A stretch of 11,692 nucleotides of DNA from Trachelipus rathkii (GCA_015478945.1 JABUQX010088314.1:25001-36692); one strand, 5' to 3'. Counted from the stretch's first letter, positions 1 through 7,886 are shown. Program-made: numbers and translations. Notes: generated from the sequence alone by a model not told the origin.

Positions 1-814
1 TTAGCTATATAGAATGAGTCTGAATGACAAAACTCAAAAGTGACTTAAGGGATGCAAATGAAATAATAAAAATATTGAAATTAAAATTATACCAAGTTTG
101 TAAATGAAGGAGGATGAATGAATGACTAAATTAAAGGCTTTGGAATATCAACTTTGATTCACTAATCACTAGTCCCCATTCCCCAGACCCCAGTCACTAC
201 TGAGTACTGACTACATCACTGGGCTCGTCAGCGTGATCAGCCACATTTAATTTTGATATGGCTGATAAGTCTGATATCTCAGTCGAATATCATGTGAAAA
301 TGACAGTGGTGAAGGAGCAGGCAGTAACAGGTCTTAAGCTTAGCTGCCTAGCATAATCATCTCCCAGTTGGCAAATTTTCAGAATTTCTTAGTTCTAGAT
401 TACACACACATGAGCAATAAATACTAGTTTTGCAAGCCTACACAACAAAGTTATATTTCATGCGAGGGCCTTTGCTACCTTTTATTTTCTTATAAAGGTA
501 CAGTCACACGACTTTTTGCACTTGGCATTTCTAATTCTGATTAAATAATGAAGATAAAAATGTTACTGAAAGCTGAAACAGAGTAAGAAAACATTGATTT
601 ATAAACAAAATATTATGAATAACGAAAATATGAAATAAAAATATGGAAAACCCATAAAATTTTTGAACACAAACTCAAGGGCTTCCACCTTGTTGAAAAT
701 TGGAACCAATCCAAATTAGAACATATTTGCTAAAATTTATAATATACTGTTCAAACATGTAAATGAGAAATATCCAAATGGAGATAAAATTTTAAATGTT
801 TTGTATTTAGGATG
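1..814. other. AT-rich non-coding DNA
   Basis: I see no convincing coding region, RNA gene or mobile element. The clearest structure is an imperfect hairpin: TCAGCCACAT (237-246) and ATATGGCTGA (256-265) pair over 9 of 10 bases around a 9-nt loop. It lies in a slightly GC-richer patch (about 170-345). Nothing assigns it a function. Confidence 0.6.
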
Positions 815-919
815 TTATTTTTTCATGAAAAACAATTTTTTTGGAAAAAACGAGTTTGTTTTTTTCTCCTTTCCCAACCCTAGGTGTGAAATATGTATGC
901 TGGTGTGAAAGGGAATATA

Positions 920-930
920 GGGGGGGGGGG
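920..930 (+). repeat. G11 homopolymer tract
   Basis: Eleven consecutive G on the plus strand in otherwise AT-rich DNA. A G8 run directly followed by TATAAATA occurs at 8019-8034, and a G7 run occurs near 9425. Such runs are prone to length error in sequencing and can form G-rich structures. No function is implied. Confidence 0.8.
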
Positions 931-1036
931 AAGGAGTTGTGATTCTGATGAGTGACCTGTGGCATAGAGCTATGGTGGATTTTGTTTGTGTGAGTACTAG
1001 AATTCTAATGGTTAAATTTAATTTTGAAAAGATCAA

Positions 1037-1493
1037 GGTATGTGTGGTTGTGATGTATGGTCCATCTGTTTAATAAATGTGTTTAATGAAAATACTCGAG
1101 TCTGAGGGTGAAATTTAGTTGAAAATCTGTCTTCGTGTTTGACATTACATAATTGAAATGACTGTGAAATCTAATTCCATATCAAAAATATATTCTAACT
1201 TTAGTTTGAAATAAACTGAAAATAATATAGATAGTGCCCCAAAAATAAGTAGTGTTTTTGATGTTACTAATAATAAAAATATTAAGAATGAAAAAAAAAT
1301 ATGGGGAAGAAACATTATCTTTGTTCTAATTTTCTTTAAAATTTTCTTGTGTTTAGGTTGTTAAAACTGTGAGCAGTTTTCTTTAACATTTAGGAATTTC
1401 CCTGATTTCTAAAATGTGATTGTTTATTTTATATTTTCTCAGTGAAAATATAAATATACTGCTGGCGGCGAGAGAAAAAAAAAATTTTAAAGT
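1037..1493. other. Non-coding AT-rich interval with possible minus-strand 3' signals
   Basis: No open frame of note. On the minus strand, just past the last coding-like sequence, there is a T10 tract followed by CTCTCGCCGCCAG (1484-1462). This looks like a polypyrimidine tract plus splice acceptor. A minus-strand AATAAA hexamer lies at 1428-1423. Either could belong to the minus-strand unit that ends near 1494, as a 3' exon boundary or poly(A) signal. Both motifs are common by chance in AT-rich DNA. Confidence 0.3.
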
Positions 1494-2422
1494 CTAAAAG
1501 TGTGTGTGATTTATGAAGAATTTTTCCTGAGTGAGGAAAGAAGAGTTTGTTTTCCACAGTGAAAGATTAAATAAGAGTTTGTTTTCCAAAGTGGAAGAAT
1601 AAATAGGTGGATGAGGAATTGGATAAGGAGGTCTACTTTGGAAGTGAAATTTCAGGAGGCAATGGAGGAGGTGGAGGAGAATGAATTTGTGACGTTGAGG
1701 TTTGAAGTGAAGAATGAGATTTGTCACCAGATAGTTTCGGAGGTATCGCGGTGGGAAGGTCTTTGAGAGTAAGCCTTCTTGGAAGTGAAGGAGACAAAAA
1801 GTTAGGCTTTGGAGGTGGTCGGAGGGCGTAGGAATAAGGTTGTGGTGGAGGAGGAATTGGAAGGGTAGCTAAGTAAGAACTTTGAGGAAGAGTTTCGAAA
1901 GATATGTTGTGTGAAAGCATGAGTGTTATTTCTGTTTGTGAAATGGGAAGGTTAGAGAAAACTTGTAGAGATTTAGATTGAGGAGGGACCACAATTTCCT
2001 TATTACATAAGACTTTTGGTTTTGCGACAACCATAGAAAGGTTGGGAGGGTTGATCAGTAAAGACTGGTGGTTGTGCATTATTATGCAAAGTAACAGGGT
2101 GAGATTCTAATGAAAGTTTCAAATGGGGAGTGGAAGTTAAAGCTTTAATGAAAGTTGAGAATGACTCAGTGTTATATGGAACTGCTTCGGTTTGAAATAA
2201 AGACAAGCGTGAGGCTACTTTAAGTGGTTTTTGATTAGAAAGATTTGCAAAATCAGGAGTTGAGAAAGGAGTTTGAGGTAAAGTGAGATGAGTCTACTAT
2301 AGGTGTGGACTGAGTAGGAGGATTTGGAAAATCATGCGCTTGAAAAGATGTTTGATGTTGAGATTTAAAATTGTTGTTCTGTGGAGGTGTGTGGATTGAT
2401 TCCCTTTGCTCTGAATATGAAT
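1494..2422 (-). pseudogene. Broken Pro/Ser/Thr-rich coding-like sequence downstream of the orphan ORF
   Basis: Three overlapping minus-strand open stretches in different frames carry similar low-complexity composition. The first (about 2295-2003, no ATG at its start) is followed by 2079-1633 (ATG at 2079, 148 codons) and then by 1727-1494. The middle one is Pro-rich, with runs such as PIPPPPQPY and HSPPPPPLPP. The first contains RLSLFQTEAVPYN, which resembles THLSLANDAVPFHTH at the end of the 643-codon ORF upstream. This suggests duplicated or continuing protein sequence. Between 2422 and 2300 a third frame also reads plausibly as protein. The simplest reading is one former C-terminal region of the upstream ORF, broken by several indels; sequencing indels are the alternative. 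No domain is recognised. Confidence 0.4.
1541..1604 (+). repeat. Tandem duplication, 2 x 32 bp
   Basis: Copy 1 (1541-1572) and copy 2 (1573-1604) are adjacent and differ at 3 of 32 positions. Both begin AAGAGTTTGTTTTCC. A partial look-alike (GAGTTTGTTTTTTTCTCC) lies near 852-869. On the minus strand the duplication falls in the decayed coding-like tail and gives a repeated protein motif like ENKLLFNLSLWKTN. It is a recent-looking local duplication. Confidence 0.85.
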
Positions 2423-4354
2423 CTAGAAAAGGTTGATGTGAGTATGAAATGGAACTGCGTCATTTGCTAAAGAAAGATGCGTTTCTACTTGAGGAAGAGA
2501 GAGAGAGCTGATATGGTGATTTGAAGTGAGATTATCAACCTGAGAGGAACCAAATGGAGGGTGAGGTTCAAAATATTTATCAAGTGATGGTTTGGAAGTC
2601 AAACCATAGTTCTCAGAAACGAGAGTGTTAGAAGCTAATAAAGAATCTGATAACTTTGCTTCACTAAAGGATAAAATAGGATCTGCGAAATCATTTTGAG
2701 AAGAAGGGGGAGTGCCCTGGGATTCGAGTTGATCACTGAGATTTGAGGCTTTTAAAGATTGCAAATCATGTTGAGTGAAAGGAGTTAATTTGGGAGATAG
2801 ATTAAAAATACCAATCAAATATTCAAAAGAATGAGAGTTATTATGAGATTTAAAAGGTAAAACATTATTAAAACAAGAGGTAGAAATAAGGAAATCATGC
2901 GGAGAGTTAGAAGAATTAAGCCCTAGAAAGTTACACCTATTTGAATTTTTATACAAATCATTATCATTTATATTAGAGTACCTTTCGACAAATTTTCTAG
3001 TATGCGTTAAAGCTCTTCTTCTACTAATACCATTATTCCTCTTAACTATGTCGCTCTGTCTGTAAATATTGACTGGGGGCCATACACTTTCATACCTATG
3101 CTTCATATCTACAAGCGTCTCAACATTAGATAGACCATGTCCATCTGGCATACACAATCTTATCTCCTTGCTGCATTTCACCTCGGCATTCGCTGTGCTT
3201 ACTGTATCATATGCCATGTTAAATCTGTCATCTTTCCAATGATCTATCTTTGCGTTAGCTGTCTCATTATCAAAAACGCCTGCTTTGCTATCAAACCTTA
3301 CATCTGCTAAATATTTGTTCATATAAATAGAGTTATTAACCTTACCTTTCACTTTGAAATCAACATCTATCTCCATACCTATTTCTACTTGCTGCGTAAC
3401 TCTTTTATGAATTTCATCACCATTACCATCGCTATTTTCAACTGTATTTGTGTTCACATTTCCATTTTGTAACTGCGGCATATCCATTTCGCTTCTGGAC
3501 TGGGTTGCTATCCCATTGCTTTCCAACTGTGCTATGCTTCTCGATTTTGCTAAATTTGGTGTGCTAATCTGTAAATTATTAGTAAAATTTCTGGAAAATA
3601 AATTGTTTGTGTTAAATAAAAGGTCCATATTCCACATCTTCTCTTGAAAATGGGGAATATGGGCCTCTGGGTGATTTTGTGCAAACTCATATTGAGTGGA
3701 TTTTTGTTCTCCCAGAGGTGATTGCTTTAAAACTTGCGTCATAACTTTTCCATTTTCTGACCTATAATGTGCTCCATAATTACCTAATTTTATAGAGCTG
3801 CTAGCATTAATTTCATTCATATCAGTCCTATTGTTGACAGCTCTAAAGTATACTTTAGACCTGTCTTGGAGAACACCCCTTTCTGTACCGATTTGGGCAG
3901 AAGTAGTGTTCCCCAACTCTGAAATAACTAGATTAGTATTACATTCGCTCTCATTAATGGTATCTGCTTTACCATTGTAGGGCATGCTTCCTACATTAAC
4001 TATTCTATCTTTAATAATGGTGTTTGCTACACCATGAAAACTGTGAGGCTCATTATGTTTAAAATTCTCGTTGAAAATAATATCATTAAAACATATAGAA
4101 CATGCATTTTTATCATTAATAAAATTTTCACCTATCTGAGCTTTTCCCTGGTCATAATGGCTACATATAAAATTATTAGGAGGAGAAGCTTTGCTGAAAG
4201 AAAAATGAGGATTAAGAACATTTACATTATTTGGTTGCTTAATATTATTAGAAATAACCTGACTTGTTTGCATATTTGCATGTGAAAACCTTTTTTTCAT
4301 AGTTGCGTTTAGATTTTCGTGAGAGGTGGCTTTGTGATCATTCTTTACATTCAT
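2423..4354 (-). CDS. Orphan Asn/Ser-rich protein, 643 codons, unknown function
   Basis: This is the longest open frame in the window. 643 codons without a stop in such AT-rich DNA is strong evidence that it codes or did so recently. The frame is open back to 4438, but the first ATG is at 4354, with A at -3 (ACTATG), a good eukaryotic start context. The protein is hydrophilic and rich in Asn, Ser, His and Asp. I see no signal peptide, membrane segment, zinc knuckle, YxDD or integrase-like motif. Residues 1-45 are a diverged repeat of the 45 residues starting at 4649 in the preceding ORF; both carry MNV at the start and NMQT about 27 residues on. A short stretch at residues 510-515 (FEYLIG) vaguely recalls the (I/L)(I/L)G segment of retroviral-type proteases, but a matching DTG site is missing. 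It follows the frameshift-linked ORF pair and is in the same frame as the first of them. It could be a divergent retroelement product or a taxon-restricted gene; I cannot assign a function. Confidence 0.55.
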   Translation of the reverse strand: MNVKNDHKATSHENLNATMKKRFSHANMQTSQVISNNIKQPNNVNVLNPHFSFSKASPPNNFICSHYDQGKAQIGENFINDKNACSICFNDIIFNENFKHNEPHSFHGVANTIIKDRIVNVGSMPYNGKADTINESECNTNLVISELGNTTSAQIGTERGVLQDRSKVYFRAVNNRTDMNEINASSSIKLGNYGAHYRSENGKVMTQVLKQSPLGEQKSTQYEFAQNHPEAHIPHFQEKMWNMDLLFNTNNLFSRNFTNNLQISTPNLAKSRSIAQLESNGIATQSRSEMDMPQLQNGNVNTNTVENSDGNGDEIHKRVTQQVEIGMEIDVDFKVKGKVNNSIYMNKYLADVRFDSKAGVFDNETANAKIDHWKDDRFNMAYDTVSTANAEVKCSKEIRLCMPDGHGLSNVETLVDMKHRYESVWPPVNIYRQSDIVKRNNGISRRRALTHTRKFVERYSNINDNDLYKNSNRCNFLGLNSSNSPHDFLISTSCFNNVLPFKSHNNSHSFEYLIGIFNLSPKLTPFTQHDLQSLKASNLSDQLESQGTPPSSQNDFADPILSFSEAKLSDSLLASNTLVSENYGLTSKPSLDKYFEPHPPFGSSQVDNLTSNHHISSLSLPQVETHLSLANDAVPFHTHINLF

Positions 4355-4651
4355 AGTTGTGCTCGAGGAACAATGAGAGTTTGCTTTAAATAATAAACCT
4401 AATTTAATAAATGAATTAGCATTGCTGATTTGTTTTATTTACATTTAACTATGCTTTTGCGTTTTGATATACATTAATAGCTGCATTTAAATTATAATGA
4501 GATTTTGAGCGCGTTTGAACATTTAAATAATTTTTATATTTGCTCTGTGAATCAAAATAAGTTGTTTGCATATTTACATTTGTGAAAGTCTCATTATTAA
4601 TAAAGTTATTTGTGTGAGTGATGGCGTTACTGTTACCACTTACATTCATAG
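4264..4651 (-). repeat. Diverged internal direct duplication, offset about 295 bp
   Basis: Matching DNA words recur at near-constant spacing. TTACATTCATAG occurs at 4345-4356 and 4640-4651 (offset 295). TTGTTTGCATATTT(A/G)CAT occurs at 4264-4281 and 4562-4579 (offset 298). On the minus strand these encode the MNV start and the NMQT motif, which recur 29-30 residues apart in both copies. The copies are otherwise strongly diverged, so the duplication is old or has evolved fast as protein. Confidence 0.6.
4355..4448 (-). other. Short break between the extension and the 643-codon ORF
   Basis: These 94 nt hold minus-strand stops (TAA at 4447-4445 and 4441-4439 in the downstream frame). From 4438 onward the frame of the 643-codon ORF is open without an ATG and reads as Asn/Ser-containing protein (ISNANSFIKLG). 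A single-base indel would not join the two ORFs, because the stops are staggered. The break is therefore either a true intergenic leader or an older lesion with more than one change. Confidence 0.4.
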
Positions 4652-4751
4652 CTGACTCGAAATCACCAAGAGTGGTTGAACTGCTATTACCATCTGGAAA
4701 ATCAGGATTGCGGAGGGGAGACGTTTCTTGGTGTTCTGCCCTCCTTATGGA
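4449..4751 (-). CDS. 100-codon -1-frame extension, probably made only by ribosomal frameshifting
   Basis: Counting from the T at 4751 in the -1 frame, the sequence stays open for 100 codons to a TAG at 4451-4449. It starts SIRRAEHQETSPLRN and includes PDFPDGNSSSTTLGDFESAM. An internal ATG at 4649 exists, but nothing marks it as a start. The first part is charged and Ser/Thr/Pro-rich; from 4649 it becomes Asn-rich. Residues from 4649 resemble the start of the 643-codon ORF, pointing to an internal duplication of about 295 bp. The gap to that ORF (4448-4355) has stops in all three frames, though the +1 frame opens again from 4438. No domain is recognised. If the T7 run is a sequencing or mutational indel, this would be an ordinary continuation of the upstream ORF. 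Confidence 0.45.
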   Translation of the reverse strand, partial: SIRRAEHQETSPLRNPDFPDGNSSSTTLGDFESAMNVSGNSNAITHTNNFINNETFTNVNMQTTYFDSQSKYKNYLNVQTRSKSHYNLNAAINVYQNAKA

Positions 4752-4757
4752 AAAAAA
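4664..4757 (-). promoter_or_regulatory. Candidate -1 programmed ribosomal frameshift signal
   Basis: At the end of the 157-codon ORF the codons CAG GAT TTT TTT CCA TAA present a perfect T TTT TTT heptamer (4757-4751) in the phase required for -1 slippage. A 6-nt spacer (CCATAA) follows. Then GGAGGG (4744-4739) can pair with CCCTCC (4717-4712), a 6-bp stem with five G-C pairs and a 21-nt loop. In that loop CACCAAGA (4733-4726) is fully complementary to TCTTGGTG (4671-4664), which would give an H-type pseudoknot with a 40-nt connecting loop. The zero-frame stop lies within the spacer, and the -1 frame is open for 100 codons. X XXY YYZ followed by a 5-9-nt spacer and a stem or pseudoknot is the established arrangement for retroelement gag-pol frameshifting. 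The pseudoknot is the least certain part. Confidence 0.55.
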
Positions 4758-5218
4758 TCCTGACTCTGCTCATCGTATTGATTTTCAACGATTTCATCAT
4801 AAAAATAGTTTTCTTGTTCATCGTAATAATTCTCTTCTTGAGGTGTTTCATATTGATCATCTAGAGCTTCTTCATATTCATCTGTTGGTTCAGCTATTCT
4901 TGCGTAAGACGTTTGCTTATTTCTCCATGAAGGTTTATGATTCTGTTGTGGCGTTTGCTGATAGTTTAGTCGAGGGGGAAACGCCGGTGCTTGTGGCTTT
5001 TCCCGATGGTTGAAAGTTTTTCTTTGATAAATTTGTTGAGGTTGCTGAAAGTTTTGTTTTCTCCAATTTTCATGCGTATATCTTTCATGAGAGAAATGTG
5101 TGAATGCTGGACCGGCTTCCCGGTTATGGTTTTGATTAAAAGATCTTTTAAATATTGGTGAATCGTTTGCCCTTGAGCGCGAGTAGGCAACGTTATTATC
5201 TCTTTGAAATTTATACAT
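4745..5218 (-). CDS. 157-codon charged protein, possibly a Gag-like C-terminal fragment
   Basis: The first ATG (5218) has an ACCATG context. The frame is open 20 codons further back but without an ATG. The protein is sharply bipartite. Residues 1 to about 107 are basic and rich in Gln, Asn, Arg and Pro (NFQQPQQIYQ, NYQQTPQQNHKPSWRNK). Residues 110-154 are acidic and rich in Glu, Asp and Tyr (DEYEEALDDQYE, ENQYDEQSQ), ending DFFP. There is no cysteine, hence no CCHC zinc knuckle. A basic RNA-binding-like half followed by an acidic tail, with a slippery site at the stop, is what one expects at the C-terminus of some Ty3/gypsy-type Gag proteins that lack zinc knuckles. A full Gag is normally two to three times longer, so this would be N-terminally truncated or unrelated. 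The plus-strand open frame opposite it (4618-5013) is read as its antisense shadow. Confidence 0.5.
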   Translation of the reverse strand: MYKFQRDNNVAYSRSRANDSPIFKRSFNQNHNREAGPAFTHFSHERYTHENWRKQNFQQPQQIYQRKTFNHREKPQAPAFPPRLNYQQTPQQNHKPSWRNKQTSYARIAEPTDEYEEALDDQYETPQEENYYDEQENYFYDEIVENQYDEQSQDFFP

Positions 5219-5460
5219 GGTAAATATTGTGATCAGATTATAAATATTTGAGGAACATTTGCCTTTTTGGTGTGGCAAAAGTGTGTATTTTTATTAGTTG
5301 TCCAAAAATGGAATTATTGAGAGTATAAAAATTATAAAATTTCCCCAAACCTTACGTGAAGGTAACGTTAAAATTGTCTCTTTAATAAAAGCAATAGGGG
5401 TGAATAAATTTTATATCATCAAACTTTGTTTTTAAAATATTAAAAATTTTGAGAAAAATT

Positions 5461-5547
5461 GTCTAACCTGTGGTGTGTAATAGCTCTCGAAGTGAAGTTC
5501 TTGGCACTCTTTGCGCTTGTGTTTGCTTCTTTCTTCACCTATATAAA
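5461..5547 (-). promoter_or_regulatory. Possible core promoter and leader of the minus-strand unit
   Basis: TATATAAA on the plus strand (5540-5547) reads TTTATATA on the minus strand and could serve either direction. Only the minus direction leads to an ORF, about 320 bp downstream (ATG at 5218). The minus-strand sequence after it is purine-rich and less AT-rich than its surroundings. It ends in CACAG|GTTAGA (5472-5462), a fair splice-donor match. A minus-strand 5' exon with an intron ending before 5218 is possible, but I found no strong acceptor. Confidence 0.3.
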
Positions 5548-5649
5548 CTCCAGTAGCTTGCTTCGGAAACGCTTCTTATCTTCGCCAATACTCTCAAAAT
5601 GATTCGCTCATGCAAGGGACGCCGCTTTCCCACATAAATTTTCCTTCAG

Positions 5650-5659
5650 TTTCCGGAAA
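5650..5659. promoter_or_regulatory. 10-bp palindrome TTTCCGGAAA
   Basis: A perfect palindrome about 100 bp upstream of the TATA-like box on the minus strand. It contains TTCnnGAA, the inverted-pair form of a heat-shock-element half-site array, but only one pair is present. It is also compatible with STAT- or ETS-like sites. It may be a regulatory site of the minus-strand unit; assignment is weak. Confidence 0.25.
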
Positions 5660-6260
5660 AGGGGGAATTATTGGTATAGGCCTTGGTATGTTTCGAGGGT
5701 AACGCAATCAGACTCTAGTTCAGAATATGGTTTATTTTGAGAATAAAATTTACACCACTGTGTAGAGTGCCTAAAAAAAATTTATAAAAAGAAATTACAA
5801 AACACGAAAAATATAAAAATGGTTTACATAAGAAAGTTATACCAAATCTTTAAAACATTAAAAAAAATTAAATCTAACATATTCTACACATCTTAGTTTA
5901 CCCAAATACTAAATGCTATAAAGGGATCGTAGATGCATACTTTCACCCCAGATAAAAAAATTTATTTTTAAGAAAAAGAAAAACCGCTCGACACACTAAA
6001 AATTTAAAGATGGGCAAGTAATATAAATTAAAACTCTTTTGACAAAATATTGTATAAAACTATAAACACAAACTTTCATAACTTTCATGGGGAGTATCAA
6101 AAAGAGTTTTACAAGACACAAACAAAAAAAGTTTCGGCAAAAGCCATTTAGGTAATTAGATTTTAGATTTTAAATTTCCAATGGCGTGATTATGAACAAA
6201 GTTATAAAAATTGGAAAGAAATGAACGTATATAACGTTTGCGCCCAGACTGTGGCCACGT

Positions 6261-6293
6261 CTAAATATACTTTTTGGTGAAAAGTGTATTTAG
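6261..6293. repeat. Hairpin motif, copy 1 of 3
   Basis: CTAAATATACTTTT (6261-6274) and AAAAGTGTATTTAG (6280-6293) form a 14-bp stem with one mismatch (G-U in RNA) around the 5-nt loop TGGTG. Related but weaker copies occur at 7857-7886 and 8097-8126. Confidence 0.7.
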
Positions 6294-6474
6294 AAGGGTA
6301 CATAGATGGTATAGCTAACAACATCAAAAATCAACATGTTTTCAAAAATTTTAAATGATTTACAGTACTAACTTTACAATTAAATTGTAAGTAATAAATT
6401 TTGATTTTAATAAAATTCAGTCTTAAAGGGAAGGAAAAAAAATTGAGATTGGGGTGGAGCGACAAAGTCAGATC

Positions 6475-6514
6475 ATTTAGTAATACGACTCATATTAAAG
6501 TCCTATTACTAAAT
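6475..6514. repeat. Strong hairpin, 16-bp stem and 8-nt loop
   Basis: ATTTAGTAATACGACT (6475-6490) and AGTCCTATTACTAAAT (6499-6514) pair at 15 of 16 positions around CATATTAA. This is the longest compact palindrome I found outside the microsatellites. It directly follows copy A of the diverged tandem pair and is not evident after copy B. It could be a miniature palindromic insertion or a structured transcript element. Confidence 0.75.
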
Positions 6515-7856
6515 GTAAGAATAAAATAAATTACAAAAAAACAATATATATACTTATAAACAAATATACTTATGATTAGTGAAGAGCAAAGTTATAAAAT
6601 TGGGAGATGCCCGATGTATGTCCTATTTAAATTTCATCGAAAGGTCTACTAAATTTCATCACAAACAGAACTCCCTTAGCGCACAAAGGGATAAAAGTAT
6701 ACAAATTTTCCAAGTACTCGCTGGCCGGCACAAGGTGACTGTTATAAGGAATATATAGTCTACAACCATCAAAATTAAAACTTTGATGTTATGTTATGGC
6801 TAAATTTCAAGAAATTAATAAAATTTTTATATAAACTTTTCAGTCCTCAAAAAGGAGAAAAATAATATGGGCCTAGGGGGTTGGGCGACAAGATATATTA
6901 TGGAAATAGGGCTAGATGCTCTCAAAAATAGTTTAAATAATAATTAGAATAAATCTAAGACAATTTTCTACAAAAAAAACTAATACTTTTTTTTTAAAAT
7001 TTTCACTACAAACATCTTGTACTAAATTACGTTACAAATTTACTTTCTATGAAAAAAAAATCTTAAATCATATATATGTTTTTCCCAGTCATTCACACCT
7101 CAAAAATTTTATGCAAGCTAATCGTCTTACACTCCATTCAATTTAATCTCTAAATTCAAAGTGCATAAAAAAACTTTAATCTCTAAGACTACTTTATATT
7201 GGTAACCTCTTGAAATGATGAAAAAATTATATACCGGAAAGATCTTTCAAATTATCTTTAGTTTGCCAAAACAAATTATCTATAACAAAGGTAGCTAAAT
7301 GAAAATTTCCAAAAAGAATATAATATTTCTCAGAAATGAAAACTGTAAAACTAACTAGAGAAAATGAGATTTTCAAAAGCACATTGCCTAATTTATCTTA
7401 TTAATTTAATTATTAAACTACTAAAAGGTTGGTCCAGGCTCTTTTAGGGAATATCACCCATCAACCAAATAAAAAAAATGAAAAAAAAAAACTTAATTTT
7501 GTGGTCCCAAAAACAAAAATGCCCAAAAGATTTTATTTCAACTAATTACTAGACCAGGCTCCTGTGGGAGTAAACAACCTATTCAATAATTTTATAGATC
7601 TTATCAGCTTCTATATTGCTCTCATTATGTTATTCTCACCTCTAAATTGTATTATTCGTTTCGCTCTCATTGTTATTGATTTTACGGTTTCCACCATTAA
7701 AATTTATTATAGCCGATATTAAACCTAAAGTAATGATTTCCAAAACTCTTTGCCCAATCTCCTTAAAATTAAAACTTATTTGAAAGGCATGATAAGTAGC
7801 AAAGTGTTTTGAGAAAAAAATTCTATGTGAGGTGTGCGATGGGAACATTTTCTCCT

Positions 7857-7886
7857 CTAAATAGACTGTGTGAAAAGTATATTTAG
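7857..7886. repeat. Hairpin motif, copy 2 of 3
   Basis: CTAAATAGAC (7857-7866) and GTATATTTAG (7877-7886) form a 10-bp stem with one mismatch; the loop holds TGTGTGAAAA. The right half (GTGAAAAGTATATTTAG) closely matches copy 1. The left half has diverged in the middle. Confidence 0.55.

Larger units (their letters stand above)
6190..6895. repeat. Diverged tandem repeat pair, period about 390-430 bp
   Basis: Two blocks share an ordered set of words. Copy A has CAAAGTTATAAAAATTGG (from 6197), CAGTCTTAAAGGGAAGGA (from 6419) and GCGACAA (6459-6465). Copy B has CAAAGTTATAAAATTGGG (from 6587), CAGTCCTCAAAAAGGAG (from 6841) and GCGACAA (6885-6891). Order and orientation are kept while spacing differs (262 versus 298 bp between the outer words). 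These are therefore old copies with indels. It may be satellite or transposon-derived DNA. Confidence 0.5.

Noticed and set aside
815..1036. 73-codon minus-strand open frame
   Set aside because: It is short and low-complexity and includes the G11 tract. Its weak similarity to the 1494-1727 stretch comes from shared T-rich DNA words.
2810..3208. Retroviral-type aspartic protease in the 643-codon ORF (DTVST at residues 383-387 and LIG near 513)
   Set aside because: The essential Gly of D-T/S-G is Val, and the spacing of about 127 residues is too long for the family. Chance matches are likely in a protein this size.
4618..5013. 131-codon plus-strand open frame
   Set aside because: It lies antisense to the 157-codon minus ORF and the frameshift extension. 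Its composition mirrors those ORFs and there is no supporting signal.
1000..5760. Pair of LTRs flanking the minus-strand unit
   Set aside because: I compared the 5279-5760 sequence by eye with 800-1500 and found no matching long direct repeat and no convincing primer-binding site.
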